Part shown: one piece after another, positions 18,269 to 27,697 of the stretch
How the letters are laid out: each line of letters opens with the position of its first letter
How positions within the stretch are numbered: the stretch's first letter is position 1
Origin: an uncultured Actinomycetes bacterium
GTDB lineage: Bacteria > Actinomycetota > Acidimicrobiia > Acidimicrobiales > RAAP-2
Length of the DNA: 64,000 bases
Direction: 5' to 3'
Assembly: GCA_903830655.1 (NCBI GenBank)
Contig: CAIKUQ010000048.1
Span: 16,845 to 80,844, forward strand
Notes under the pieces: generated by a model
The model's database searches: none
Seen by the model: the letters and a program-made list of their open reading frames with translations, nothing else
Told to the model about the DNA's origin: nothing
Program-made: the position numbers and the translations under genes

Positions 18269-19059
18269 TACGAGCTCACCTTCCAGCGATTGAGTCGGCG
18301 CTCAACAGAACTAAAGATGCTGATCACCACAACCCCAAAAAATCCAATGGCCATAGTGAGAGCAAAAAGGGTAGGCAGGTCATTCGCCTGGCTGGCTAGT
18401 CCCAGCAGTTGGCCAAGCCCGGGTGCGCCCCCAACTAATCCAGCCATGATTGCTACGGCGAACGCGATGGCGGCGGCGAGTCTGACCCCCGAACCAATAA
18501 GCGGAAGTGCTTGGGCTAGCCGTACGAAGAAGAGGCGGCGGAAAAAACTGAAGCGAAAAACGGTGGCGGTATCGAGAGCAACCTGGGGGACGGTAGCGAC
18601 GCCGTAGCTGGTCATAATTAAGAGTGGCCACATGGCGCCTTGAGCAATCAGTAGTGCGCTTAAGTTAAAGCCGTAGCCAACCGCCACTAGGACGACCGGC
18701 AAGATCACGATCGGCGGGATGGGTCGAACGGCTTCAATAGTCGGGCGACTCAGACGGTAGACAACCTTGTTCGATCCAAGCAGTAATCCGAGTGGGATTC
18801 CGATGACGATACTCACGAACATGCCGTAGGCCCATGCTCTAAAGGTGTTGGCCGTTCCCGCCCAGAAACTACCGGTATGAATTACCTGCCAGAGGCCTGA
18901 AATGGTTTCAAAGAATGATGGCGCAACCGCTTTGGGGAGCCATCCAGCGAGCGAGGATATTTGCCACAGTGCGGCGAGTACCAGTACGCCCGTGCACTGT
19001 AGGGCAAAACGAGCCCAACGGCCGTAGGAAGTTTCCTCCCTACGGCCGTTGGTCCCCAT
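18268..19059 (-). CDS. ABC transporter permease (SsuC/TauC type), second subunit
   Basis: This 263-residue permease resembles its neighbour but is not a recent duplicate by eye. It has six or so membrane segments and a coupling loop (LDTATVFRFSFFRRLFFVRLAQALPLIGSGVRLAAAIAFA). It starts 4 bp after the binding-protein gene. Two different permease genes are less common in SsuABC-type systems, which often use one, and suggest a heterodimer. Confidence 0.91.
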   Translation of the reverse strand: MGTNGRREETSYGRWARFALQCTGVLVLAALWQISSLAGWLPKAVAPSFFETISGLWQVIHTGSFWAGTANTFRAWAYGMFVSIVIGIPLGLLLGSNKVVYRLSRPTIEAVRPIPPIVILPVVLVAVGYGFNLSALLIAQGAMWPLLIMTSYGVATVPQVALDTATVFRFSFFRRLFFVRLAQALPLIGSGVRLAAAIAFAVAIMAGLVGGAPGLGQLLGLASQANDLPTLFALTMAIGFFGVVVISIFSSVERRLNRWKVSS

Positions 19060-19063
19060 TCTT

Positions 19064-20104
19064 CTAGTGGAAGAAAGCAGCTAGTTGGTTCGCGGATGGA
19101 ACCGACCAGCCAATGTTTGACATCTGTGTTACGACACCGGCGATTGAGCCGGCGGTGATGGTCGCGTTAAATGGCACGCGTGGTGTCAATGAGGCGTTGG
19201 TAGCCAAGGTAACTGGCGAGTGGGTCGCAGCAGCGCCGTAGGCGTACACCTGAGCTAGGTGCTTGTTACCGTAGGTAATGGCCATCTTCATAGCCGCCGC
19301 GAAGTTGCGAAGTGCAGCCTTCTTGGCCCCGGCATGGGTCCACAGCGAACTCGATGTGAAGAACATCGCGTACGGGGTTCCAACGGGGAATACGTAGGCA
19401 AGCGGGTCGCCCAAGCTCACCAAGCTAGTGGTGTCTTTAATTTCGGCAGCTTGAGGGTAGAAGGCGGCAACAACACTGGCGACGCCAGTTAGTGCGTCTT
19501 CGCCCATCAAGTTGAGGCTGGCGGCACCGCTCACTACGGCACCATCGGGACAAGCTCCACCACAGATATTGCTCATCTGGCTGGGGTTCGCCTTGTAGGC
19601 CGCTGCGAGAAGGGCAAGAGCACCCATTGAGAATGGGGCGTTGCTCTCAAGAGTCACACCGGTGTTGGCACCGATGTTGGCCCAACTAGTGATGCCCGTT
19701 GAAGCCTTCGTGAAAGCAACCAAGTTACCCGCCCGACCAATGGTGTCTTGACCAACCACGAAGTGGAGTGGAGCGCCTCCGGCTAGAGCCTTCAGCGGAG
19801 GGGTGTCGGCGGTGTAACCCAAGTCGGCGGATCCACCAACAACGGCAGCCACGACAGCTGAGCCACCCTGTGCGTCGGTCCAATTGACCTTGATGTGGTA
19901 CTTAGCGAAGTAGCCCATCTTTCGTGCGACGGTAATGAGACCTTCGGTGAGGCTTGGAACACCAGTGATGTTCAAAGTCACCGTAGGTGTGGTTGCTGAT
20001 GCAGAAACACCTGCAGTCAATGGCACCACAGTGGCGCCAACAACTACTAGTGGTGCGGCAATCGCGGCGAACAGCTTTGTTCGTCTACGAATTGTCTTGG
20101 TCAT
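19064..20104 (-). CDS. ABC transporter substrate-binding protein (SsuA/NMT1-like), exported
   Basis: From ATG 20104 the protein has 346 residues and begins with a clear Sec-type signal: KTIRRRTK followed by a hydrophobic LFAAIAAPLVVVGATVV stretch and an AGVSASA cleavage region. The mature part (ITGVPSLTEGLITVARKMGYFAKYHI, GGSADLGYTADTPPLKALAGGAPLHFVVG) is typical of periplasmic binding proteins for sulfonates, nitrate or thiamin precursors. An AAGGGGG ribosome-binding site precedes this ATG. A second in-frame ATG at 20245, also with a good ribosome-binding site, would add 47 residues before the signal peptide. It is the first gene of the transporter-sulfatase unit. Confidence 0.88.
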   Translation of the reverse strand: MTKTIRRRTKLFAAIAAPLVVVGATVVPLTAGVSASATTPTVTLNITGVPSLTEGLITVARKMGYFAKYHIKVNWTDAQGGSAVVAAVVGGSADLGYTADTPPLKALAGGAPLHFVVGQDTIGRAGNLVAFTKASTGITSWANIGANTGVTLESNAPFSMGALALLAAAYKANPSQMSNICGGACPDGAVVSGAASLNLMGEDALTGVASVVAAFYPQAAEIKDTTSLVSLGDPLAYVFPVGTPYAMFFTSSSLWTHAGAKKAALRNFAAAMKMAITYGNKHLAQVYAYGAAATHSPVTLATNASLTPRVPFNATITAGSIAGVVTQMSNIGWSVPSANQLAAFFH

Positions 20105-20261
20105 GAATTCCCCCTTGTTGGAAATAGAATCGTTTGATTCCAAACGGACTTTAGAGCCTTTACCCGCTTGACGCAAGTGATGTCCGAGAGTTTTTAGGCT
20201 GGGGTATGTACCGAAGCGTAAAGCGCTCAATGGGCCAGTATTCATGGTGCTCCTTAGTTAT

Positions 20262-20285
20262 CTATAATTACTAGTGAAATTATAG
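20262..20285. promoter_or_regulatory. Inverted repeat upstream of the transporter-sulfatase operon
   Basis: CTATAATT and AATTATAG form perfect 8-bp arms around an 8-bp spacer (ACTAGTGA), 17 bp upstream of the distal ATG at 20245. The AT-rich arms contain TATAAT-like -10 sequence. Location and symmetry fit an operator overlapping the promoter; the regulator is unknown. Confidence 0.45.
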
Positions 20286-20290
20286 TATAT

Positions 20291-20312
20291 AACACCGATC
20301 GGGCTCGGTGTT
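20291..20312. promoter_or_regulatory. Second inverted repeat upstream of the transporter-sulfatase operon
   Basis: AACACCGA and TCGGTGTT form perfect 8-bp arms around TCGGGC. It lies between the AT-rich repeat and the MMPL terminator. It could be a regulator site or an extra hairpin after the MMPL gene; no T-tract favours the former. The rest of the 266-bp gap holds only the possible 47-codon N-terminal extension of the binding protein. Confidence 0.4.
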
Positions 20313-20320
20313 GAGAGAGC

Positions 20321-20358
20321 AAAACGCCCCCTTTCGGCTCGTAAACCGAAAGGGGGCG
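20321..20358 (-). terminator. Rho-independent terminator after the MMPL gene
   Basis: A perfect 13-bp stem (CGCCCCCTTTCGG / CCGAAAGGGGGCG) with an 8-base loop is followed, reading on the minus strand, by TTTT. It starts 12 bp beyond the stop of the MMPL gene and insulates it from the transporter-sulfatase operon transcribed the same way. Confidence 0.92.
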
Positions 20359-20370
20359 ATGCGCGAGGAC

Positions 20371-22503
20371 CTAAGCGGCGGAGTCGACCGCGACGTGGGG
20401 GACGACTTTATCGAGCCACTTCGGCATGAACCAATTGGCCTTTCCAATGAAGTGCATGAGGGCCGGAACGAGAATGGTGCGGATGACGAAAGCGTCCAAC
20501 AGTACCGCGCCACCGAGACCCACTCCGAATTCGTCGATTACACGCAGGCCCCCTAGGGCGAAGGAAACGAAGACTGAGATCATAATCAACGCGGCGGCGG
20601 TGATAATTCGTCCGGTGTTCGCCTGACCACGTTCGATGGCCTGCTCATTGTCACCGGTGTGTAGCCACTCCTCGTGCATTCGAGAAACGAGGAAGACCTG
20701 GTAGTCCATCGAAAGTCCAAAGAGCACCGCAATCATGATCACCGGCAAGAAGGGCTCCACTGGGCCAGTACCGGCGCCGAGCAACGATGCCCCCCAGCCC
20801 CATTGGAATACGGCCACGACGATACCGAAGGCCGCGGCGGCGGCGAGCAAGTTCATGAAGGCCGCGACAATTGGGATGATGATTGAGCGGAAGGCCACCA
20901 TTAGCAGCAGAGAACCGAGCAGGACAATGACGCCAATGAATCCAGGAATCTTGGAGCTCAAGGTCGACGAGAAGTCCTCATAAATTGCTGTCGCGCCAGT
21001 GACGTTGATCTGCGTATTTGACAGGTTGACTGCCGGAATGTACTTGGTGCGAATGGCATCAATTAGGTCCGTGGTTTTTGAGTCTTGGGGACTGGACTTG
21101 GCAACGACCGCAATGATCGCCACGGAACGGTCTTGGCTCATCTGAACGGGGCTTACGGCCAAGACATCGGGCTGATTCTTCAAACTGGCGTCGAGCGACT
21201 GCATTGTCGTGAGGTCAGCGACGGTATTGATTTTGGCGACAACAGTGGTATCGCCATTAAAGCCCGCGCCAAAGCCAGTACTCAGAAGGTCATAGGCGTG
21301 GCGGGTAGTGGAAGTAGCAGGGTCGGTGCCCTGGTCCGCATTTCCCAAGTGAAGTGAGAAATAGGGAACGGTGACCAGCGCCATAATAAGAATGGCCAAG
21401 AGGGACAGAATCCGTGGGCGCCGTGCCACCGTCTGGGCCCACTTGTGCCAACCTGGAGAATCAAACTCACTAGTGGCCGTTGAGATCTGAAGGGCCTTAC
21501 GCTCACGACGGCTTAACACTCGCTGCTTTTGGAAAGCCAGCAAGGCGGGGAGCAGAGTAACGGCCGCAATCATGGTGATGAGAACGGTCAGTGAAGCCGA
21601 CACCGCCACACCATTTAGAAAGCCCAACCGCAAGACAAACATACCCAGCAGCGCAATCACTACCGTCGAACCGGCGAACATGACGGCGCGACCCGAGGTG
21701 TTCATCGCGGTCACGATGGCCTCTTCGTAGGAGGCACCCTTTTTTAGTTCTTGTCGCGTTCGTGTCACGATAAATAAGGCGTAGTCAATTCCCACACCCA
21801 AACCAATAAGCGACCCGAGGATTGGCGCAAAGTTGGCAATAGTAAGGCCGTGACTCAAGAGCACCGTTACCGCGGTGGCGATTCCAATAGCGAAAAGCGC
21901 GACACCAAGAGGCAGGAGAGCTGCGAAGAGCGATCCAAAGGCGAGTAACAAGATAATCAGGGTCGCTAAAAGCCCATACTCGGAGCTCGACGAACCTGGT
22001 TGCCCCGCTGCTTGGGCGATGGCGTTGCCGCCGAAGTCGACAGTCAAGGTCTGACTTGCGACCTTGCTGGCGAGGTGCATCACTGGAGTGACATCGTGGG
22101 GCTTAAGTAAGAAACCACTCTTAGTGAAATAGATTGTGGCGTAAGCAATGGTGCCGTCGGCGCTGATTTGGTGAGTGCCCGGTGTGAAAGGCGAGACGAC
22201 CTGGCCAATCAGGTGACTGTTACGCACGAGAGCCAAGTTCGCTTCAATAGCGGCTTGGTCTTGGGCGATGGTGGTGCCATGGGTGGCGTGGTACACGATG
22301 TGGTCAATATCGCCGCTGGTACTGGGAAATGCCTTAGAGAGCAAAGCAAGACCGCGGGTGGAGTCGCTACCGGGTAAGGAGAAGGAGTTGGAATAGGCGG
22401 CGCCAACTGACTGCGAGGCCATGTTCAAGCCAATGAACGCCACGACCCAAAGGGCCAAGACCAGCCAGCGACGGCGCACGGAGAAGCGAGCGAGAGATTT
22501 CAT
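20371..22503 (-). CDS. MMPL-family membrane transporter
   Basis: A 710-residue RND-superfamily protein of the MMPL type, which in actinobacteria export lipids or hydrophobic compounds using the proton gradient. I start it at ATG 22503 (MKSLARFSVRRRWLVLALWVVAF), preceded by a GGAG ribosome-binding site, not at the track's 22539. It has about 12 membrane segments in two repeats, each with an extracytoplasmic loop, and the proton-relay motifs GVGIDYALFIVTR and FGLSMDYQVFLVSRMHEEW. It stands alone between the sulfatase operon and divergent guaB3. The cargo is unknown. Confidence 0.92.
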   Translation of the reverse strand: MKSLARFSVRRRWLVLALWVVAFIGLNMASQSVGAAYSNSFSLPGSDSTRGLALLSKAFPSTSGDIDHIVYHATHGTTIAQDQAAIEANLALVRNSHLIGQVVSPFTPGTHQISADGTIAYATIYFTKSGFLLKPHDVTPVMHLASKVASQTLTVDFGGNAIAQAAGQPGSSSSEYGLLATLIILLLAFGSLFAALLPLGVALFAIGIATAVTVLLSHGLTIANFAPILGSLIGLGVGIDYALFIVTRTRQELKKGASYEEAIVTAMNTSGRAVMFAGSTVVIALLGMFVLRLGFLNGVAVSASLTVLITMIAAVTLLPALLAFQKQRVLSRRERKALQISTATSEFDSPGWHKWAQTVARRPRILSLLAILIMALVTVPYFSLHLGNADQGTDPATSTTRHAYDLLSTGFGAGFNGDTTVVAKINTVADLTTMQSLDASLKNQPDVLAVSPVQMSQDRSVAIIAVVAKSSPQDSKTTDLIDAIRTKYIPAVNLSNTQINVTGATAIYEDFSSTLSSKIPGFIGVIVLLGSLLLMVAFRSIIIPIVAAFMNLLAAAAAFGIVVAVFQWGWGASLLGAGTGPVEPFLPVIMIAVLFGLSMDYQVFLVSRMHEEWLHTGDNEQAIERGQANTGRIITAAALIMISVFVSFALGGLRVIDEFGVGLGGAVLLDAFVIRTILVPALMHFIGKANWFMPKWLDKVVPHVAVDSAA

Positions 22504-22584
22504 AGTGACTCCAGATAGGGGGTAGTGCCCGAAAGGCACGGTGACATTCTAAAGGGCAATCTCATAGCCACGGCGGAAAACCAA

Positions 22585-22618
22585 GGGTTTGCACCCGATA
22601 GATTAGAAGGACAAACCC
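22585..22618. promoter_or_regulatory. Inverted repeat upstream of guaB3
   Basis: GGGTTTG and CAAACCC are perfect 7-bp arms separated by 20 bp in the 144-bp divergent region between the MMPL gene and guaB3, ending about 30 bp before the guaB3 ATG. A small GTGCC-CGAAA-GGCAC stem-loop lies at 22525-22539. An operator or leader hairpin for the purine genes is possible; I recognise no known riboswitch. Confidence 0.3.
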
Positions 22619-22647
22619 CCACTTCATGGTGGCCCGGAGAGGAAAAA

Positions 22648-23811
22648 ATGGCCGAAGTAGAGATCGGAATCTTCAAGTCAGCGCGTCAGGCTTACGGCTT
22701 TGACGACATTGCGATTGTGCCTTCGCGCAGAACCCGCGACCCGGAAGATGTTGATATCTCTTGGCAAATTGACGCCTACAAGTTTGAACTCCCCGTCTTA
22801 GGTTCGGCAATGGATGGCGCAATCTCGCCGAAGACCGCAATTGAAATGGGTCGACTCGGCGGATTAGGTGTACTTAATCTCGAAGGCCTGTGGACTCGGT
22901 ACGAAGATCCGACTCCGCTATTCGAAGAGATTATGGAACTTGACGATGACAGGGCGACTTCACGTATGCAGCAGATGTATCTTGAACCCATCAAGCTCGA
23001 ATTAGTGGGCGAGCGCATCCGTCAAATGAAAGCAGCGGGTATTCGCACCTCCGCGGCCGTGACCCCTGCGCGCACCGAGTGGATGGCCAAGACCATACTT
23101 GACGCGGGCCTAGACATTCTTGTTATCCAGGGCACCGTTGTTTCGGCTGAGCATGTTTCACAAACCACCGAACCTCTTAATTTGAAGAAGTTCATTCGCG
23201 ACTTCGAACTCCCCGTCATCGTTGGTGGAACCGCGAGTTACCAAGCCGCACTACACCTCATGCGTACTGGCGCTGCTGGCGTGTTGGTGGGTGTTGGGCC
23301 CGGAAATGCCTGTACCTCACGCGCGGTGCTGGGCATTGGTGTTCCTCAGGCCACCGCCATCGCTGACGTTGCTGGTGCACGTATGCGGCACCTTGATGAG
23401 ACCGGTGTTTACGTCCACGTCATCGCCGATGGTGGCATGAGTAAGGGTGGCGATATCGCCAAGGCGATTGCTTGTGGCGCTGACGCGGTGATGATCGGCT
23501 CACCCCTCACCAGTGCGGTCGAAGCACCCGCCCACGGTTTCCACTGGGGCATGGCTACTTTTCACCCAACCCTCCCTCGCGGCACTCGTGTCCGCACCAA
23601 AATCCGTGGAACGCTCGAAGAGGTATTGGTTGGACCAGCGAACGAAAATGATGGTCGACTGAACCTCTTTGGCGCACTTCGTACTTCGATGGCCACCTGT
23701 GGCTATGAGACTCTCAAAGAGTTTCAGAAGGCCGAGATCATGTTGGCCCCTTCACTTCAAACTGAGGGCAAGCAATTGCAGCGCTCTCAGGGCGTGGGCA
23801 TGGGCCATTGA
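22648..23811 (+). CDS. guaB3: IMP dehydrogenase-family protein GuaB3
   Basis: This 387-residue IMPDH/GMPR-fold barrel is the GuaB3 type found beside the true IMPDH in actinobacteria and cyanobacteria. It starts at ATG 22648 ([32 protein letters not shown]) after GAGAGGAAAAA; the track start at 22525 is too far upstream. The catalytic loop [11 protein letters not shown] holds the nucleophilic cysteine, and [29 protein letters not shown] is the phosphate-binding region. CBS domains are absent. It overlaps guaA by 4 bp, linking it to GMP synthesis; its exact reaction is less certain than that of GuaB. Confidence 0.88.
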   Translation: MAEVEIGIFKSARQAYGFDDIAIVPSRRTRDPEDVDISWQIDAYKFELPVLGSAMDGAISPKTAIEMGRLGGLGVLNLEGLWTRYEDPTPLFEEIMELDDDRATSRMQQMYLEPIKLELVGERIRQMKAAGIRTSAAVTPARTEWMAKTILDAGLDILVIQGTVVSAEHVSQTTEPLNLKKFIRDFELPVIVGGTASYQAALHLMRTGAAGVLVGVGPGNACTSRAVLGIGVPQATAIADVAGARMRHLDETGVYVHVIADGGMSKGGDIAKAIACGADAVMIGSPLTSAVEAPAHGFHWGMATFHPTLPRGTRVRTKIRGTLEEVLVGPANENDGRLNLFGALRTSMATCGYETLKEFQKAEIMLAPSLQTEGKQLQRSQGVGMGH

Positions 23812-25349
23812 GCTCAAGCGTCTTAGTAGTTGATTTTGGTGCCCAGTACGCGCAACTAATTGCTCGCCGTGTTCGCGAGGCGCACGTCTACTCCGAAATT
23901 GTTCCACCCACCATTACCGCCGCGCAGGTTCGCGACAAGAATCCGGGTGCCATCATCTTGTCGGGTGGGCCCAAGTCGGTCTACGAAACCCCGGCACCTT
24001 CGCTAGACCCAGCGATTTATGAATTAGGAATTCCGATTCTCGGAATTTGCTACGGCGCTCAACTCATGGCCCAGCAACTCGGTGGCGAAGTCGCCAAGAC
24101 TGGTGGCGCCGAGTACGGACGCACGGAAATGACCCGGACCGGTGACTCAGTTCTCTTTAACGGATGGGATAACGAAAAGAACTGCTGGATGAGCCACGGT
24201 GATGCCATCACCAAGGCCCCGAAGGGATTTCACGTCAGTGCGTCCACTCCCGGAGCGCCAATTGCGGTGATGGAGAACCCGGACCACAAACTCTTTGCAG
24301 TGCAGTTCCACCCCGAGGTAGCGCACTCAGAATTTGGGCAACAACTCATCGAGAATTTTCTCCACCGGCAAGCGGAACTCAAGCCGGAGTGGACCAACGA
24401 ATCGATTATTGACACGCAAGTTGCCCTGATCCGTAAGCAAGTTGGACAGGAGCGAGTTTTGTGCGCGTTGAGCGGGGGTGTCGACTCCGCCGTCGCGGCG
24501 GCGCTGGTTACGGCCGCCATCGGTACTCAATTGACCTGCGTATTCGTTGACACGGGTCTGATGCGACTCAATGAAGGCGAGCAAATTGAGGCCACGTTCA
24601 CCAAACAATTTGGTGTCGAACTTATTCACGTCAAAGCCCAAGATCGTTTCTTTGCCGCGCTGTCTGGAGTATCCGAACCAGAAGCGAAGCGCAAAATTAT
24701 CGGTGAACTCTTCATTCGCATCTTCGAAGAGGTCGCGCGTGAACTCACCGAACACGGGGATGGACCGCGATTCTTGGTTCAAGGAACTCTCTATCCCGAC
24801 GTCATTGAATCTGGCGAGGGGCATGCGGCCAACATCAAGAGTCACCACAATGTCGGGGGACTACCCGATGATCTCTCCTTTGAGCTAATCGAGCCACTGC
24901 GGGCACTCTTTAAAGATGAGGTGCGTGCCGTTGGATCACAGCTGGGCCTGCCCGACTCGATCATCTGGCGCCAACCATTCCCCGGTCCCGGACTCGGAGT
25001 TCGCATCATTGGAGAGGTCACTCCTGAAAGAGCGGAGATCTTGCGCAACGCCGATGCGGTTGTGGTGGATGAGATTAAGAAGGCTGGTTTATACCGTGAA
25101 CTCTGGCAAAGCTTTGCCGTGTTACCAGCGGTGCGTACGGTGGGGGTCATGGGAGACGGTCGCACATATGAGTATCCAATAGTCATTCGAGCGGTCACCA
25201 GTGATGACGCAATGACCGCTGACTGGGCGCGCCTGCCCTATGACCTCGTCGAGACGATTGCGAACCGCTTGATTCGTGAAGTCGATGGCGTGAACCGAGT
25301 TGCGCTGGACGTCACCTCAAAGCCACCCGGCACGATTGAGTGGGAATGA
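23808..25349 (+). CDS. guaA: GMP synthase (glutamine-hydrolyzing)
   Basis: GuaA aminates XMP to GMP with glutamine and ATP. The 513-residue protein has a class I amidotransferase domain (nucleophile Cys81 in GICYGAQ; His-Glu pair in [11 protein letters not shown]), an ATP-pyrophosphatase domain (P-loop [10 protein letters not shown]) and the C-terminal dimerisation domain ending [13 protein letters not shown]. The TTG start overlaps the guaB3 stop by 4 bp. The next gene (pcrA) overlaps its end by ATGA. Confidence 0.96.
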   Translation: MSSSVLVVDFGAQYAQLIARRVREAHVYSEIVPPTITAAQVRDKNPGAIILSGGPKSVYETPAPSLDPAIYELGIPILGICYGAQLMAQQLGGEVAKTGGAEYGRTEMTRTGDSVLFNGWDNEKNCWMSHGDAITKAPKGFHVSASTPGAPIAVMENPDHKLFAVQFHPEVAHSEFGQQLIENFLHRQAELKPEWTNESIIDTQVALIRKQVGQERVLCALSGGVDSAVAAALVTAAIGTQLTCVFVDTGLMRLNEGEQIEATFTKQFGVELIHVKAQDRFFAALSGVSEPEAKRKIIGELFIRIFEEVARELTEHGDGPRFLVQGTLYPDVIESGEGHAANIKSHHNVGGLPDDLSFELIEPLRALFKDEVRAVGSQLGLPDSIIWRQPFPGPGLGVRIIGEVTPERAEILRNADAVVVDEIKKAGLYRELWQSFAVLPAVRTVGVMGDGRTYEYPIVIRAVTSDDAMTADWARLPYDLVETIANRLIREVDGVNRVALDVTSKPPGTIEWE

Positions 25350-27622
25350 GCCCCGCTTCATCCTTTGACGACTCACTGTGGGAAAACGCACCGCAAGGGT
25401 CAAAACTCGAAAGTGATCCGCTCTCACTGCTCGATGGACTGACCGAACCCCAACGCCAATCGGTGATCCAGCGTGGTGGACCACTACTTGTAGTCGCGGG
25501 TGCGGGGTCTGGTAAGACCAGAGTCTTGACACGCCGTATTGCGCACCTCTTGGCCACGGGTGACGCACGCCCACACGAAATCATGGCCATTACCTTTACC
25601 AATAAGGCCGCTGACGAAATGCGTCGTCGTGTCGTGGATCTAGTTGGACCCGAAGCAAACAAGATGTGGGTTTCAACATTCCACTCGGCATGCTTACGAA
25701 TGTTGCGCTCGCACGCGGACGTCTTGGGTTACGAGCGGGGCTTCACTATCTATGACGCGGGAGACGCCGAAACTGCCGTTGAGCGAATCATGAAAGAGAT
25801 GAATATCGACACCAAGCGCATCTCCCCGCGCTCGGTAGCAGCGGCAATCTCGGCGGCGAAGAACGAAATGTTGACTCCAGATGCCTACGCCGCCGGTGGG
25901 TACGGTGATGACCCCCATCGCAAACGTAACGCCCAGATCTACGGTGAGTACCAAAAGCGACTCAAATTGTCTAATGCCATGGACTTTGATGACCTCTTGC
26001 TCAACGCCGTGGCCATGTTGCGCACCGATGAAGCTGTTCTGCACTCCTACCAAGACCGCTTCAAGTACTTACTAGTTGACGAGTTCCAAGACACCAACGG
26101 CGTACAGAACGCACTCGTGATATTGCTCGCTGATCGCCACCGCAACCTGTGCGTGGTGGGGGATTCGGATCAGTCCATCTACCGCTTTCGTGCGGCGGAC
26201 GTGCGAAACATTCTCGAATTTGAAGAACGGTTTCCTGACGCTGATGTTGTCATGCTCGAACAGAACTTTCGCTCGACCCAGACGATTCTTGATGCGGCGA
26301 ATGCCGTTATCGCTAAGAACGCTTCACGTCACGCCAAGAATCTTTTTACCGATGGGCTGGAAGGTGACAAAATTCGCCTCTACCGTGCCGGTGACGAATA
26401 TGACGAAGGTCGTTGGGTGGCGAGTGAAGTAAGAAGGCTTCGTAACGAACAGTCCCTGACGTGGGGTCAGATGGCAATTTTCTATCGAACCAATGCGCAA
26501 AGTCGTGTTCTCGAGGAAGAGATGTTGCGAGCCAATGTTCCCTACAAGGTGATCTCCGGCATGCGCTTTTATGACCGCAAGGAAATTAAAAACGCCCTGG
26601 CTTACGCGCGACTCATTGTTAATCCCCGAGACGAGGCTTCGGCGCGTCGAGTGATCAATGAACCTAAACGCGGTATTGGTGATGGGGCGCAAGCAAAGAT
26701 TGGCGCCTACGCCGCGGAAAATGGGCTCTCCTTCGCCGAGGCGGTTTCTTGGGCCAAGGAAGCCGGCCTGACCGGCAAGGCTTTGACGGGGGCCCAAACC
26801 TTCGCACTCATGGTCGAAGATCTCCGCCACCTCGCGCAAGAGGCGAGTCCTCGAGAGATGATCGATCATATTGTTCGCCAATCGGGGATGGGTGATGCAC
26901 TCCGGGCGGAGAATTCGGATGAAGCGACCTCTCGCCTTGAGAACCTCGGCGAACTATCCTCCGCCGCGGCTCAGTATGAGACTTTGATGGACTTTGTTGA
27001 GCGCATGGCCCTCGTTGCCGAATCGGACCACTTAGATTCTGAGCTGGGTGCGGTGTCATTGATGACGATGCACGTAGCGAAGGGCTTGGAGTTCCCGGCG
27101 GTCATTATTACCGGTCTGGAAGAATCCATCTTTCCCCACCAGCGAGCACTCGCCGATGATGCGGAGTTAGAAGAAGAACGCCGGCTTTGTTACGTGGGGA
27201 TTACTCGCGCGATGGAAAACCTAGCCCTGACTCATGCCTGGAGTCGAACCCGATGGGGTCAACATATGGACGGAATCCCTAGTCGATTTCTCCAAGAGAT
27301 TCCGGCTGAGTTAATTAATGACATCTCAGCGACTGCCCCCTTGCGCCGATCTACATTCAGGGGGGAAGAGGGTTTCACCGGACGCGGTGGAGATTTCACA
27401 TCCGGCCGCGCATTTGGAGCGGGAACCGCTCCGCCGGCACGCTCAACGGGTGCAGAAAAACTAGATCTCTCGATTGGTGAAGAGGTCGTGCACGATCGCT
27501 ACGGTCGAGGGACAGTCGTTTCGGTCGATGGCCAGGGTGGGCACGCTCGAGCGACCGTAGATTTCATCGAACATGGCCGAAAGCAGTTGGTTTTAGCCAT
27601 GACACCGTTGCGGCGCGCATAA
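25346..27622 (+). CDS. pcrA: ATP-dependent DNA helicase UvrD/PcrA
   Basis: This superfamily 1A 3'-5' helicase acts in nucleotide excision repair, replication restart and removal of RecA. From ATG 25346 it has 758 residues. Motifs in order: Walker [13 protein letters not shown], Ia [55 protein letters not shown] and [12 protein letters not shown] Tudor-like C-terminal region ([22 protein letters not shown]) is present, as in PcrA. It overlaps guaA by 4 bp (ATGA). Confidence 0.95.
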   Translation: MSPASSFDDSLWENAPQGSKLESDPLSLLDGLTEPQRQSVIQRGGPLLVVAGAGSGKTRVLTRRIAHLLATGDARPHEIMAITFTNKAADEMRRRVVDLVGPEANKMWVSTFHSACLRMLRSHADVLGYERGFTIYDAGDAETAVERIMKEMNIDTKRISPRSVAAAISAAKNEMLTPDAYAAGGYGDDPHRKRNAQIYGEYQKRLKLSNAMDFDDLLLNAVAMLRTDEAVLHSYQDRFKYLLVDEFQDTNGVQNALVILLADRHRNLCVVGDSDQSIYRFRAADVRNILEFEERFPDADVVMLEQNFRSTQTILDAANAVIAKNASRHAKNLFTDGLEGDKIRLYRAGDEYDEGRWVASEVRRLRNEQSLTWGQMAIFYRTNAQSRVLEEEMLRANVPYKVISGMRFYDRKEIKNALAYARLIVNPRDEASARRVINEPKRGIGDGAQAKIGAYAAENGLSFAEAVSWAKEAGLTGKALTGAQTFALMVEDLRHLAQEASPREMIDHIVRQSGMGDALRAENSDEATSRLENLGELSSAAAQYETLMDFVERMALVAESDHLDSELGAVSLMTMHVAKGLEFPAVIITGLEESIFPHQRALADDAELEEERRLCYVGITRAMENLALTHAWSRTRWGQHMDGIPSRFLQEIPAELINDISATAPLRRSTFRGEEGFTGRGGDFTSGRAFGAGTAPPARSTGAEKLDLSIGEEVVHDRYGRGTVVSVDGQGGHARATVDFIEHGRKQLVLAMTPLRRA

Positions 27623-27697
27623 GAATTTTCTTAACTCAGCCAATTCACTGAAAGTTCGGCGTTTTCCAGATTATTTGAAGTGGCAGAATAGATATTC

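Noticed and set aside
22589-22612. TTGCAC as a -35 box for guaB3
   Set aside because: No acceptable -10 hexamer at 16-18 bp spacing, so no promoter was called.
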